In this document: piece after piece, positions 1-6,589 of the stretch
How positions within the stretch are numbered: position 1 is the stretch's first letter
Layout of the letters: each line of letters opens with the position of its first letter
Assembly (NCBI GenBank): GCA_902476665.1
Contig: CABSEO010000050.1
Span: 1-9,164 of the forward strand
Source: an uncultured Emergencia sp.
GTDB taxonomy: Bacteria > Bacillota > Clostridia > Peptostreptococcales > Anaerovoracaceae
Length of the DNA stretch: 9,164 bases
Direction: 5' to 3'
Program-made: the position numbers and the translations under genes
The notes under the pieces: model-generated
Databases searched by the model: none
What the model was told of the DNA's origin: nothing
The model's input: only the letters and a program-made list of their open reading frames with translations

Positions 1-1117
1 ACAGCAGGCTGCTGAAGAAATCTACACTTCTTTCAATCAGTCTGTCATTATAGTTAAAACCCTCTGAATGCAGCGGCGTGCAGTCAGGGCCCGCCCCCAT
101 CCAGATAAGAGCTCCGGGGGCTTTTTTCAGGTAGTGACCAAAATCCTCCGAACTTCTGATGGGTGCATCCATGTCCAGCGTTTTCCATCCCCTTTCTTCA
201 GCAATCTTTCTGATTTTATCAATACTTTCTTTATGATTGAATGTCTCCGGAAAAGCATCATAGTAATTAAAAGAGATTTCAAGCCCGTACTTGCGTGCCT
301 GCTCCCTTGCAAACGTTTCGATCTGTTCCTGAAGGCTGTTCATCTCTTCTTCAATCTGCCCCCTAATTGTCAGCAGAAGCTTTCCTTTATGGGCGGATAC
401 TCCAAAAGCGCGCTCTCCCACATCAATCTGCACGACAGTAGCAAGAATCAGTCCCTGATAACATGCCGGATCCGCTATCTCTTTTAATGCAAGCACCGTT
501 GCACTCACAGCATAAGCCGGATTCTTTCCTTTTTCCGGCTGACTTGCATGTGCAGATGTACCGGTGAATATAATTTCCATTCCTTTAGACGCACAATTGA
601 CCGTTCCTTCCTTCAAAAGCAGGACGCCTTCTTCATACCCCGGGAAATTATGCAGTCCATAAATCTCCTCAATCTGCTTTTCCTCAATCAGCACAGCGCA
701 AGGCGCCCCGCCATCACCGGTCTCTTCAGCATGCTGAAATATCAGATATACGTCTCTATCAGCGCCCCGCTCTGAAAGTACCAGAGCAAATGCAGCCAAT
801 GCAGCGCTGTGCCCGTCATGACCGCATTTGTGAGCTACTCCTTTGTTTTCCGAGGCATACGGCAGTCTGTCATCCTCTATCACTTTGATGGCGTCCATAT
901 CTGCCCGAAACGCAATTGGACCTTTCTCTTTCAGCAAGTTTTCCGGATGATATTCTGCATAAAACCACTTTCCCCGATCTGTGAGCTGCAGCTTTGTGTT
1001 TTGTCTGATAAACTCCATGAGTTTCTTCTTTGTTTGATTTTCATCATTGGAAAGTTCCGGATGCTGATGAAGATAATGCCGCAGTTCTATGGCTTTTTCG
1101 ATGATATCTTTTTTCAT
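1..1117 (-). CDS. M20D family metal-dependent amidohydrolase, partial (C terminus beyond left edge)
   Basis: This is a probable cytoplasmic zinc/manganese hydrolase that removes N-acyl groups from amino acids or related amides, as in the hippurate / IAA-amino acid / N-acyl-L-amino acid amidohydrolase group. Translating the minus strand from the ATG at 1117-1115 gives 372 residues with no stop before the window edge. Visible motifs are RADMDA (71-76), HKCGHDGH (96-103), the glutamate pair E131-E132 after FQHA, GLHN (154-157), TSAHAS (187-192) in the lid/dimerisation domain, SSEDFG (322-327) and LH (349-350) near the end. Together these match the Cys/His/Glu/His/His metal ligand set of M20D enzymes. 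Family members are usually about 380-400 residues, so only a short tail is missing. The start is supported by AGAGAGG at 1132-1126, 8 nt upstream. It follows the rnf operon on the same strand but is separated by a terminator, so it is probably a separate unit. The substrate cannot be decided from sequence. Confidence 0.9.
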   Translation of the reverse strand, partial: MKKDIIEKAIELRHYLHQHPELSNDENQTKKKLMEFIRQNTKLQLTDRGKWFYAEYHPENLLKEKGPIAFRADMDAIKVIEDDRLPYASENKGVAHKCGHDGHSAALAAFALVLSERGADRDVYLIFQHAEETGDGGAPCAVLIEEKQIEEIYGLHNFPGYEEGVLLLKEGTVNCASKGMEIIFTGTSAHASQPEKGKNPAYAVSATVLALKEIADPACYQGLILATVVQIDVGERAFGVSAHKGKLLLTIRGQIEEEMNSLQEQIETFAREQARKYGLEISFNYYDAFPETFNHKESIDKIRKIAEERGWKTLDMDAPIRSSEDFGHYLKKAPGALIWMGAGPDCTPLHSEGFNYNDRLIERSVDFFSSLL

Positions 1118-1187
1118 ATACTGAACCTCTCTTCTAATATCCATCCTTCTCTTATCTCACGAAGGACAGTAAAACTCTTTTGAAATC

Positions 1188-1215
1188 AAAACGGCCCCGC
1201 CTGATGGCGAGGCCG
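1188..1215 (-). terminator. Intrinsic terminator of the rnf operon
   Basis: Read on the minus strand, a 10-bp stem (CGGCCTCGCC with GGCGGGGCCG, one G-U pair) closes a 4-nt ATCA loop and runs straight into TTTT followed by GATTTC. It begins 22 nt after the rnfB stop codon and so should end the rnfCDGEAB transcript before the amidohydrolase gene. The remaining ~70 nt up to that gene's start contain its ribosome binding site, but I see no convincing -35/-10 pair there. Confidence 0.88.
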
Positions 1216-1237
1216 CAGCGATTACCGCATATTCAGT

Positions 1238-2071
1238 TTAAGCTTCCGCTTTTTCTGCAGCCGGCTTTGCCGCAGGTGCTTTTTTGATTCTCATATTATT
1301 GATTGCACCGGTAGGACATTCCTTCGCGCAGAGACCGCAGTTCTTACACTTTTCCGGGTCAATTCTTGCCACATTATTTTCAACTGTGATAGCCTCAAAC
1401 TTGCAGGTCTTTTCACATTTTCTGCATCCAATGCAGCCATTGGTGCAGGCTTTTCTGGTTTCCGCACCCTTTGCTTCAGATTTGCACTGTACCACAACCA
1501 GATTTTTCGCACTCTGAATTTTAATTACAGAGTTCGGACAAGTCTTGGCACAAACGCCGCAGCCTACACAGTTGTCTCTGTTTACCACAGCAACGCCGTC
1601 ACAGATGTGAATCGCATCAAAATCACAGGCAGCTTCGCAGTCTCCCAGACCGATACAGCCATAAGGACAAGCGGACAGTCCACCAAAGAACTGTTTTGCA
1701 GCGGAACATGTCTGCATGCCGCCGTATTCCATGATTGTCTTGGCAGCTTCCTTTGTTCCGTTACACATCACCACTGCAACCTGCTTGTCAGCAGAGCCGG
1801 ACTCTACACCCAGAATCGCAGCCAGCTTCTCGGCTACAGCAGCGCCGCCTACAGGACATTTAGAGCAGCTGAGGGAATGATCAGCAGCCAGTGCATTGGC
1901 ATAATCATCGCATCCTGCAAAACCGCAGGCACCACAGTTGGCACCGGGCAGTTCTTCACGCAGTTTTGCGAAAGTTTCATCAACAGGTACAAAGAATACC
2001 TTAGAAGCAATGGTCAGAATGACAGCGCAGACCAGACCAATTGCTACAACAATTAAAATTGGTGTTACCAT
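1238..2071 (-). CDS. rnfB: RnfB, ferredoxin-accepting polyferredoxin subunit of the Rnf complex
   Basis: This is the entry point for electrons from reduced ferredoxin in the Rnf (ferredoxin:NAD+ oxidoreductase) complex, anchored in the cytoplasmic membrane. The 277-residue protein starts with one membrane helix (about 3-27). Next comes an RnfB-type 4Fe-4S domain with C46, C49, C54 and C72 (GANCGACGFAGC, then CPVGG). Four further cluster motifs follow: C135/C139/C145/C149, C168/C171/C174/C178, C213/C216/C219/C223 (with an extra C209) and C242/C245/C248/C252. Cysteines 103, 122 and 196 could complete another centre, since acetogen RnfB proteins carry many clusters. The last 17 residues form an Ala/Lys/Pro-rich tail of unclear role. 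The start is fixed by AGGAGGC at 2085-2079, 7 nt before the ATG. It is the last gene of the operon, 18 nt after rnfA and just before a terminator. This subunit separates Rnf from the related Na+-NQR, which lacks RnfB. Confidence 0.96.
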   Translation of the reverse strand: MVTPILIVVAIGLVCAVILTIASKVFFVPVDETFAKLREELPGANCGACGFAGCDDYANALAADHSLSCSKCPVGGAAVAEKLAAILGVESGSADKQVAVVMCNGTKEAAKTIMEYGGMQTCSAAKQFFGGLSACPYGCIGLGDCEAACDFDAIHICDGVAVVNRDNCVGCGVCAKTCPNSVIKIQSAKNLVVVQCKSEAKGAETRKACTNGCIGCRKCEKTCKFEAITVENNVARIDPEKCKNCGLCAKECPTGAINNMRIKKAPAAKPAAEKAEA

Positions 2072-2089
2072 ACCATTCGCCTCCTATTC

Positions 2090-2665
2090 TTACTGGAACA
2101 ATCCGCTGAAGCCCATGAAGCCCAGAGATAACATAGCAGCAGTAATTAATGTAATAGGAACTCCTCTGAATGCCATAGGAACGCCATCTTCATTTTCCAG
2201 TTTGCTTCTTACGCCTGCAAACAGAACCATGGCAAGCAGGAAGCCTGCACCGGCACCGAAAGCGTTGGCAATTGACAGCAGATATCCATAGCCTTCATCG
2301 ATATTGGAAATACATACACCCAGCACTGCACAGTTTGTAGTGATCAGCGGCAGATATACACCCAGCGCCTTATGCAGAGCAGGAATGTATTTCTTCATCA
2401 TCATTTCAATCAGCTGTACCAGCGCAGCGATAACCAGAATGAACACTACCGTCTGTAGATATCCAATGTTGAATTTGTTCAGAACCTGCATAATAGGCCA
2501 GGTTGCGATGGTTGCCAGTACCATGACAAAGATAACCGCAACACCCATGCCTACTGCTGAATCCAGTTTCTTGGATACACCGAGGAACGGACAGATACCC
2601 AGGAACTGAGCCAGTACATAGTTGTTAACGAGAATCATGCTCATGATTACAGTGATTGCTAGCAT
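2090..2665 (-). CDS. rnfA: RnfA, integral membrane subunit of the Rnf complex
   Basis: This is a hydrophobic 191-residue protein with about six membrane helices (roughly 5-22, 38-56, 66-88, 101-119, 128-150 and 171-190), the normal size for RnfA. RnfA and RnfE are homologous, inverted halves that form the membrane core and jointly hold an intramembrane iron-sulfur centre. The two conserved half-site cysteines are visible here as C25 (FLGICPFLG) and C112 (TTNCAVLG). The lack of charged residues before the first helix, in contrast to RnfE, fits the opposite topology. The ATG at 2665 overlaps the end of rnfE by 7 nt (ATGCTAG, where TAG is the rnfE stop). An AAAGGAG at 2682-2676 lies 10 nt upstream, which suggests translational coupling. 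Confidence 0.96.
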   Translation of the reverse strand: MLAITVIMSMILVNNYVLAQFLGICPFLGVSKKLDSAVGMGVAVIFVMVLATIATWPIMQVLNKFNIGYLQTVVFILVIAALVQLIEMMMKKYIPALHKALGVYLPLITTNCAVLGVCISNIDEGYGYLLSIANAFGAGAGFLLAMVLFAGVRSKLENEDGVPMAFRGVPITLITAAMLSLGFMGFSGLFQ

Positions 2666-3372
2666 ACTTCTTCAGCTCCTTTCTCTACACATCCGTTTTT
2701 TTCTTTTCTTGCACCGCCGCACATTGCAGCCATTGCACAACCTTCACAACCGAACTCTTTCTTCTTCAGAGCCTTGCCTTTGGTCAGGAAGTTCACAGCA
2801 GCAATCAGGCATCCGAATACGAAGAATCCGCCCGGAGCCAGATTAAAGATACCCATGCCCGGAACGATGTCAGTCAGCACTTCCACGCCAAACAGTGTGC
2901 CGCTGCCGAAGAATTCTCTGATAAGACCCATAATGCCCAGAGCAATAGTGAAACCGATACCCATTCCGATACCATCCAGTGCGGAATCAAATGGATTGTT
3001 CTTGCTGGCGAACATTTCAGCTCTTCCCAGAATGATGCAGTTTACTACAATCAGCGGAATGAAAATACCCAGAGATGCATACAGGGACGGCACAAAAGCC
3101 TGCAGCAGCAGCTGAACCACTGTTACAAATCCGGCAATTACGACAATGTAGCACGGAATGCGGACATTATCAGGAATAATTTTTCTAAGTAAAGAAATTA
3201 CGATATTGGAACAGATCAGTACTGCCATAGCAGAAATGCCCATTCCGATACCATTGATTGCTGAAGAAGTAGTTGCCAGTGTAGGACAGGTTCCCAGCAG
3301 CAGTACCAGTACAGGATTTTCCTTAATGATACCTTTTGTAAGGATGCTTAATTTACTTGGCTTGTTTTCCAT
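2659..3372 (-). CDS. rnfE: RnfE, integral membrane subunit of the Rnf complex, with a Cys-rich C-terminal tail
   Basis: This is a 237-residue membrane protein homologous to RnfA and its partner in the core that carries electrons across the membrane. About six helices are visible between residues 20 and 197. The conserved cysteines are C29 (LLGTCPTLA) and C112 (VVNCIILGRAE), matching the RnfA pair. Lysine-rich segments at both ends (3-17 and 198-205) suggest both termini are cytoplasmic. The start is the ATG at 3372, not an upstream in-frame ATG at 3414 inside rnfG. AGGAGGT at 3387-3381 sits 8 nt before it, and TAATG joins it to the rnfG stop with a 1-nt overlap. Unusual feature: the last ~38 residues extend past the final helix and contain C209, C212, C218, C228 and C237, where C209-x2-C212-x5-C218 resembles a metal or Fe-S binding pattern. 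Whether that tail binds anything is unknown. Confidence 0.95.
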   Translation of the reverse strand: MENKPSKLSILTKGIIKENPVLVLLLGTCPTLATTSSAINGIGMGISAMAVLICSNIVISLLRKIIPDNVRIPCYIVVIAGFVTVVQLLLQAFVPSLYASLGIFIPLIVVNCIILGRAEMFASKNNPFDSALDGIGMGIGFTIALGIMGLIREFFGSGTLFGVEVLTDIVPGMGIFNLAPGGFFVFGCLIAAVNFLTKGKALKKKEFGCEGCAMAAMCGGARKEKNGCVEKGAEEVC

Positions 3373-3932
3373 TATTTCGCACCTCCTACTTCCTTGTATT
3401 GTTCTAAAGCGCAATATACGCCGTAATGAACTGCATTGGATGAAATAGTTGCTCCGGTTACATGGGTAATGGAGCTGTCGTCTTTGGCAGATGTGGATGT
3501 CAGTTCTGAAAGTCCTTTATACTGTTCCAGATATCCAGCATCGTGAGCCTTAGTTCCAAGACCCGGTGTATCTCCATGAGAAGTAACCTTTACACCGGTA
3601 ATCTTTCCTTCAGAGTCAATACCGATCATCTCAGTCATCGCTCCGCCAAAGGACTTAGTGCTTACTGTTACAACCATACCTGATCCATTGTCCGCCAGAT
3701 AGCATTCTTCCACAAAGACTTTGTCAGGTTCGGAAACTACCAGATCACCCTTATATTCAGTAAAACTGTCAGCTGCCGGAAGCAGTTCCATACGAGCTTC
3801 ATCAGCTGTTTTCTTTGTATTGGCATCAATTATCGGTTTGGTTACGCCGTAGGTTGCTGCAAGAGCTGCTGTAATGACCAGACAGATTGCAACCAGAACG
3901 ACGATAGGTGCGAATGTATTTTTATTTTTCAT
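3372..3932 (-). CDS. rnfG: RnfG, FMN-binding subunit of the Rnf complex
   Basis: This is an electron-carrying subunit with one N-terminal membrane helix (about 8-30) and a soluble FMN-binding domain on the outer face of the membrane. The domain is recognised by SHGDTPGLGTK (118-128) and the flavinylation motif TGATIS (159-164), where FMN is expected to be attached covalently to T162 by an ApbE transferase. No apbE is present in this window. Length is 186 residues from the ATG at 3932. The in-frame ATG at 3950 is rejected because it lies within the ribosome binding site itself (GGAGGT at 3948-3943, 10 nt before the chosen start). The gene overlaps the end of rnfD by 11 nt and shares TAATG with rnfE. 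Oddity: the usual motif is D-x-x-(S/T)-G-A-T, but the Asp position is T156 here. Confidence 0.94.
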   Translation of the reverse strand: MKNKNTFAPIVVLVAICLVITAALAATYGVTKPIIDANTKKTADEARMELLPAADSFTEYKGDLVVSEPDKVFVEECYLADNGSGMVVTVSTKSFGGAMTEMIGIDSEGKITGVKVTSHGDTPGLGTKAHDAGYLEQYKGLSELTSTSAKDDSSITHVTGATISSNAVHYGVYCALEQYKEVGGAK

Positions 3933-4908
3933 TTTTCTTTGCACCTCCATATGTTAATTTAATGCACAGCTGATCAATCAGCGGTGTCATAATGTTCATC
4001 AGCAGAATGGAGAAAGAAACTCCTTCAGGATAGGAACCCCAGAGTCTTACAACCATGGTGATTATACCGCAGCCGATACCCATGATCACTTTGCCCAGCG
4101 GCATGATCGGGGATGTTACATAGTCTGTTGCCATGAAGAATGCACCCAGCATTACGCCACCTGCACAGACATGGAACACTGCCATATGTAATGCGCTCAG
4201 CTCACTGCCTGCGATACCGTAGTACAGCAGTGCGATGACAAACACTGTTCCTACAAAGCATACCGGGATAATCGGAGAAATGATCTTCTTCCAGATGAGG
4301 AACAGTCCCCCGATGAGAAGTGCGATAGCGGAAACCTCACCCATGGAACCGCCGATGGTTCCCAGGAACATCTCCATGTTGGAAGGCAGATCTGCCACGC
4401 TTCCTTCACTGAGAATACCCAGCGGAGTCGCGCTAGTTGCCGCGTCAATGGTGGAAGTTCTAGGCACAGGCCAGGTTGTCATTTCTGTTGCAAAAGAAAT
4501 AAACAGTACAATTCTGGCTGTAATTGCAGGGTTTACAACATTTCGTCCAATTCCGCCATAAAGCTGCTTTACAATCACAATTGCTACAAAACAGCCGATA
4601 ACAGCCATCCAGTAAGGGAAACTGGAAGGTACGTTAAACGCAATCAGCACACCTGTTACAGCAGCAGACAAATCGCCTACAGTCTGTCTCTTGTGCATCA
4701 GCTTATTGTAGAGCCATTCAAAGCCTACGCTTGCAACGACACACACCAGTGTCAGCAGAATGACTCTGGCGCCGAATACATATATACTTACACAGAAAGA
4801 AGGTACCAGTGCAGCAAGCACCATTGCCATTGTTTTGCTCGTATCCAGATTTGTCACCAGATGCGGTGCAGAGGATACCGCCAGATTATTATAGTATGTC
4901 TTATCCAT
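3922..4908 (-). CDS. rnfD: RnfD, membrane FMN-carrying subunit of the Rnf complex
   Basis: This is a 328-residue polytopic membrane subunit homologous to NqrB, proposed in the family to take part in coupling electron flow to Na+ or H+ movement. Visible hallmarks are GGIGRNVVNPA (118-128), the flavinylation site D155-A-A-T-S-A-T161-P-L with FMN expected on T161, and ATDYVTSP (260-267). Several long hydrophobic segments occupy residues 26-65, 83-115, 192-206, 212-232, 242-260 and 272-288. In contrast to RnfG, the canonical Asp of the flavinylation motif is present. The start ATG overlaps the rnfC stop by 1 nt (TAATG). Its GGAGGC lies at 4926-4921 inside the end of rnfC, 12 nt upstream. The C terminus (GGAKKNEK) doubles as the ribosome binding site region of rnfG. 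Confidence 0.96.
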   Translation of the reverse strand: MDKTYYNNLAVSSAPHLVTNLDTSKTMAMVLAALVPSFCVSIYVFGARVILLTLVCVVASVGFEWLYNKLMHKRQTVGDLSAAVTGVLIAFNVPSSFPYWMAVIGCFVAIVIVKQLYGGIGRNVVNPAITARIVLFISFATEMTTWPVPRTSTIDAATSATPLGILSEGSVADLPSNMEMFLGTIGGSMGEVSAIALLIGGLFLIWKKIISPIIPVCFVGTVFVIALLYYGIAGSELSALHMAVFHVCAGGVMLGAFFMATDYVTSPIMPLGKVIMGIGCGIITMVVRLWGSYPEGVSFSILLMNIMTPLIDQLCIKLTYGGAKKNEK

Positions 4909-6224
4909 TATTTAATTCCAGCCTCCTTTACAACAGCTTTTCCGAGCTTGTTCATGAATCCCAGAGGTCTTCTTGCAGGACATACATAGGAACAGCTTCC
5001 GCATTCCATACACTGCATAACCTTAAGGTCGCTCAGTTTCTGCGCATCTCTGCGTTCATAAGCCTCAGCAAGAGCTGTCGGCAGAAGATTGAACGGACAT
5101 GCCTGATGACATCTGCCGCAGTTAATGCATGCGGTTTCTTCTGGAATATAGGCTTTTTCTTTTGAGAATGCCAGAATCGCATTATTGTTCTTTACAATCG
5201 GCATTGCATCAGAGAAGATCGCTCTTCCCATCATCGGTCCACCCATCAGGATCTTTCTCGGCTCAGATTTGTAACCGCCGCAGAATTCCACAACATCATG
5301 GATCATGGTACCGATCGGTGCGATAATATTCTTAGGCTGTGCAACTGCATCACCGTCTACAGTCATTCTCTTGTTTACAAGTGGAATGCCGTTTCTGAAA
5401 TACTGTCCCACAAATGCAACGGAAGTTACATTGGAAAGGATTACGCCAAGATCTGCAGGCAGTACACCGGCTTTCATCTCTTTGCCAGTGATTTCATAGA
5501 CCAAAACACGTTCTGCACCCTTCGGATATCTGGCCTGCAGTTTGAAAGTGTGCATGTTGGTAAGACCCTGCTCCGCAAACATTCTGTCAAGCTTTTCGAT
5601 AGCGTCAGGCTTGTTCTCTTCGATTCCGATATAACCTTCGTCCAGTCCGATATACTCCATAATCAGTTTCATGCCGTCGATAATGTCCTGAGTATCCTCC
5701 AGCATGGTTCTGTGGTCAGACGTAATAAATGGTTCGCATTCTGCACCATTGACGATTAAGGTATGCACCTCATCAATGTTCTTTGGATTGTACTTGATAT
5801 GTGTAGGGAAAGATGCGCCGCCCAGTCCTACAAGGCCGCTGTCTCTAATTGCCTTTACAAAACTCTGTAAATCGTTTACTTCAGGGACTTTAATGTCCTC
5901 ACACATTTCCTGTTTTTTGTCAGTCTCAATGACAACCAGCGTGTCGTTTCCGGCTGCAGCGGAACGCTGTGTTTCGATACCTACAACAGTTCCGGATACA
6001 CTGGAATGAATCGGTGCACTTACAAAAGCATCCGTATCTCCGATAAGTTGTCCCACCTTGACCGTATCGCCTTTGGCAACTAAAGGCTTACAAGGTGCGC
6101 CGATGTGCTGTGACATTGAAATTTTCACAATGTCGGGAATCGGCATAACTTCGGTTTCACAGCCGGCGGTGTTCTTGTAGTGACCGGCATCAATGCTATG
6201 TAAATGCTTTGCATTTGCGCTCAT
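4908..6224 (-). CDS. rnfC: RnfC, NADH/NAD+-binding flavo-iron-sulfur subunit of the Rnf complex
   Basis: This is the peripheral cytoplasmic subunit where electrons leave to NAD+ (or enter from NADH). It is 438 residues, the short clostridial form without the long repeat-rich C-terminal extension of proteobacterial RsxC/RnfC. Recognisable parts are an N-terminal barrel-sandwich region (about 30-100, with GDTVKVGQLIG at 52-62), the nucleotide/FMN-binding stretch GLGGASFPTH (133-142), NGAECEP (159-165) and YPKGAER (233-239). Two ferredoxin-type 4Fe-4S motifs follow, with cysteines 366/369/372/376 and 405/408/411/415. It is the first gene of the operon. The ATG at 6224 is preceded by AAAGGAAGG at an 8-nt spacing. 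Its stop codon overlaps the rnfD start. Confidence 0.97.
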   Translation of the reverse strand: MSANAKHLHSIDAGHYKNTAGCETEVMPIPDIVKISMSQHIGAPCKPLVAKGDTVKVGQLIGDTDAFVSAPIHSSVSGTVVGIETQRSAAAGNDTLVVIETDKKQEMCEDIKVPEVNDLQSFVKAIRDSGLVGLGGASFPTHIKYNPKNIDEVHTLIVNGAECEPFITSDHRTMLEDTQDIIDGMKLIMEYIGLDEGYIGIEENKPDAIEKLDRMFAEQGLTNMHTFKLQARYPKGAERVLVYEITGKEMKAGVLPADLGVILSNVTSVAFVGQYFRNGIPLVNKRMTVDGDAVAQPKNIIAPIGTMIHDVVEFCGGYKSEPRKILMGGPMMGRAIFSDAMPIVKNNNAILAFSKEKAYIPEETACINCGRCHQACPFNLLPTALAEAYERRDAQKLSDLKVMQCMECGSCSYVCPARRPLGFMNKLGKAVVKEAGIK

Positions 6225-6276
6225 ATTTGAAACCTTCCTTTCTAAAAAATAGTCGTCTTATAATCATACGGGATAT

Positions 6277-6282
6277 ATTATA
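6277..6282 (-). promoter_or_regulatory. Candidate -10 box for the rnf operon
   Basis: A perfect TATAAT (minus strand, 6282-6277) lies about 53 nt upstream of the rnfC start codon, giving a predicted leader of roughly 45 nt. No good -35 hexamer is found at 16-18 nt spacing and there is no TG extension, so this box may need an activator or may be a chance match in AT-rich DNA. Two further TATAAT boxes lie upstream at 6309-6304 and 6369-6364, also without good -35 partners. Confidence 0.4.
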
Positions 6283-6295
6283 CTACAATCCTCGG

Positions 6296-6316
6296 CAAAA
6301 ATCATTATAATTTTTG
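6296..6316. promoter_or_regulatory. 21-bp near-perfect inverted repeat, candidate operator upstream of rnfC
   Basis: The plus strand reads CAAAAATCAT, one T, then ATAATTTTTG. The half-sites match at 9 of 10 positions. The repeat contains one TATAAT box and lies just upstream of the best candidate -10 box for rnfC, which is where a repressor or activator of the operon might bind. It does not match the Rex consensus (TTGTTAA-N4-TTAACAA) well enough to name a regulator. AT-rich palindromes also arise by chance. Confidence 0.35.
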
Positions 6317-6445
6317 TCAGAAATTTAACTTTCCTGAAATTTCCTTTACTGTGCTTTATCCCCATTATATGCGGGTTTCAGCGTCCTAAAACCGAAAAGA
6401 TTCATTTGGTATTCCTGCACCTTAGGTGGTGGTGAAAGAATATCT

Positions 6446-6503
6446 CTGTTTTCAAAAAACAGCAAAACCGCTGATAGCTTAAATCAAGCATTTCAGCGGT
6501 TTT
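6446..6503 (-). terminator. Intrinsic terminator downstream of tRNA-Thr
   Basis: Starting a few bases past the encoded CCA of the tRNA, the minus strand holds an 11-bp stem (AAAACCGCTGA pairing with TCAGCGGTTTT, arms 6503-6493 and 6474-6464). An inner 4-bp GCTT/AAGC stem (arms 6489-6486 and 6480-6477) caps it. The outer arm ends in TTTT, followed by GC and a T-rich run. A second small hairpin (CTGTTTT / AAAACAG, 6462-6446) comes directly after. The A/T flanks on both sides mean the main hairpin could also work on the plus strand, but no plus-strand gene approaches it. Confidence 0.8.
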
Positions 6504-6507
6504 ATCA

Positions 6508-6583
6508 TGGAGCTCCCGGCCGGGATCGAACCGGCGACCTGCGCGTTACGAATGCGCTGCTCTGCCAACTGAGCCACGGAAGC
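6508..6583 (-). tRNA. tRNA-Thr, anticodon CGU (decodes ACG)
   Basis: The 76-nt minus-strand sequence folds as a complete cloverleaf. The acceptor stem is GCTTCCG/CGGGAGC (one G-U pair), the D stem GCTC/GAGC with G18-G19 in the loop, and the T arm GCCGG-TTCGATC-CCGGC. The discriminator is T73 and CCA is encoded in the DNA. The anticodon loop is TTCGTAA, giving CGU at 34-36 for threonine. The anticodon stem has four Watson-Crick pairs (27-43 to 30-40), but the pair next to the loop is A31 with C39, a mismatch. The unit has its own promoter upstream and a terminator downstream. Confidence 0.97.
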
Positions 6584-6589
6584 ATACCT

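Noticed and set aside
1..1117. Suspected broken gene: scattered short reading frames on both strands and no closed long frame.
   Set aside because: Codon-by-codon translation of the minus strand from 1117 gives one uninterrupted M20D protein. It only lacks a stop because the window ends first.
1607..2056. Plus-strand open frames inside the rnf and addB genes, including a 149-codon one here.
   Set aside because: They are antisense shadows of well-supported minus-strand genes, with no family resemblance in their translations.
3373..3414. Longer RnfE start at the ATG at 3414.
   Set aside because: It would add 14 residues lying within rnfG and has no matching ribosome binding site. The ATG at 3372 has AGGAGGT at 8 nt and begins the usual lysine-rich N terminus.
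3933..3950. Longer RnfG start at the ATG at 3950.
   Set aside because: That ATG overlaps the GGAGGT that serves the ATG at 3932, and the shorter protein begins directly before the membrane helix as in the family.
1238..6224. The operon as a Na+-translocating NADH:quinone reductase (Nqr).
   Set aside because: A polyferredoxin RnfB is present, RnfC carries two 4Fe-4S motifs, and there is no NqrF. The C-D-G-E-A-B order is that of Rnf.
6418..6428. Short palindrome CACC-TTA-GGTG in the rnf upstream region.
   Set aside because: Four-base arms with a 3-nt centre are expected by chance, and its position gives no clear regulatory meaning.
6464..6583. tRNA-Thr as the attachment site of an integrated element.
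   Set aside because: No repeat of the tRNA 3' end, integrase or phage-like gene is visible on either side. The flanks are core genes.
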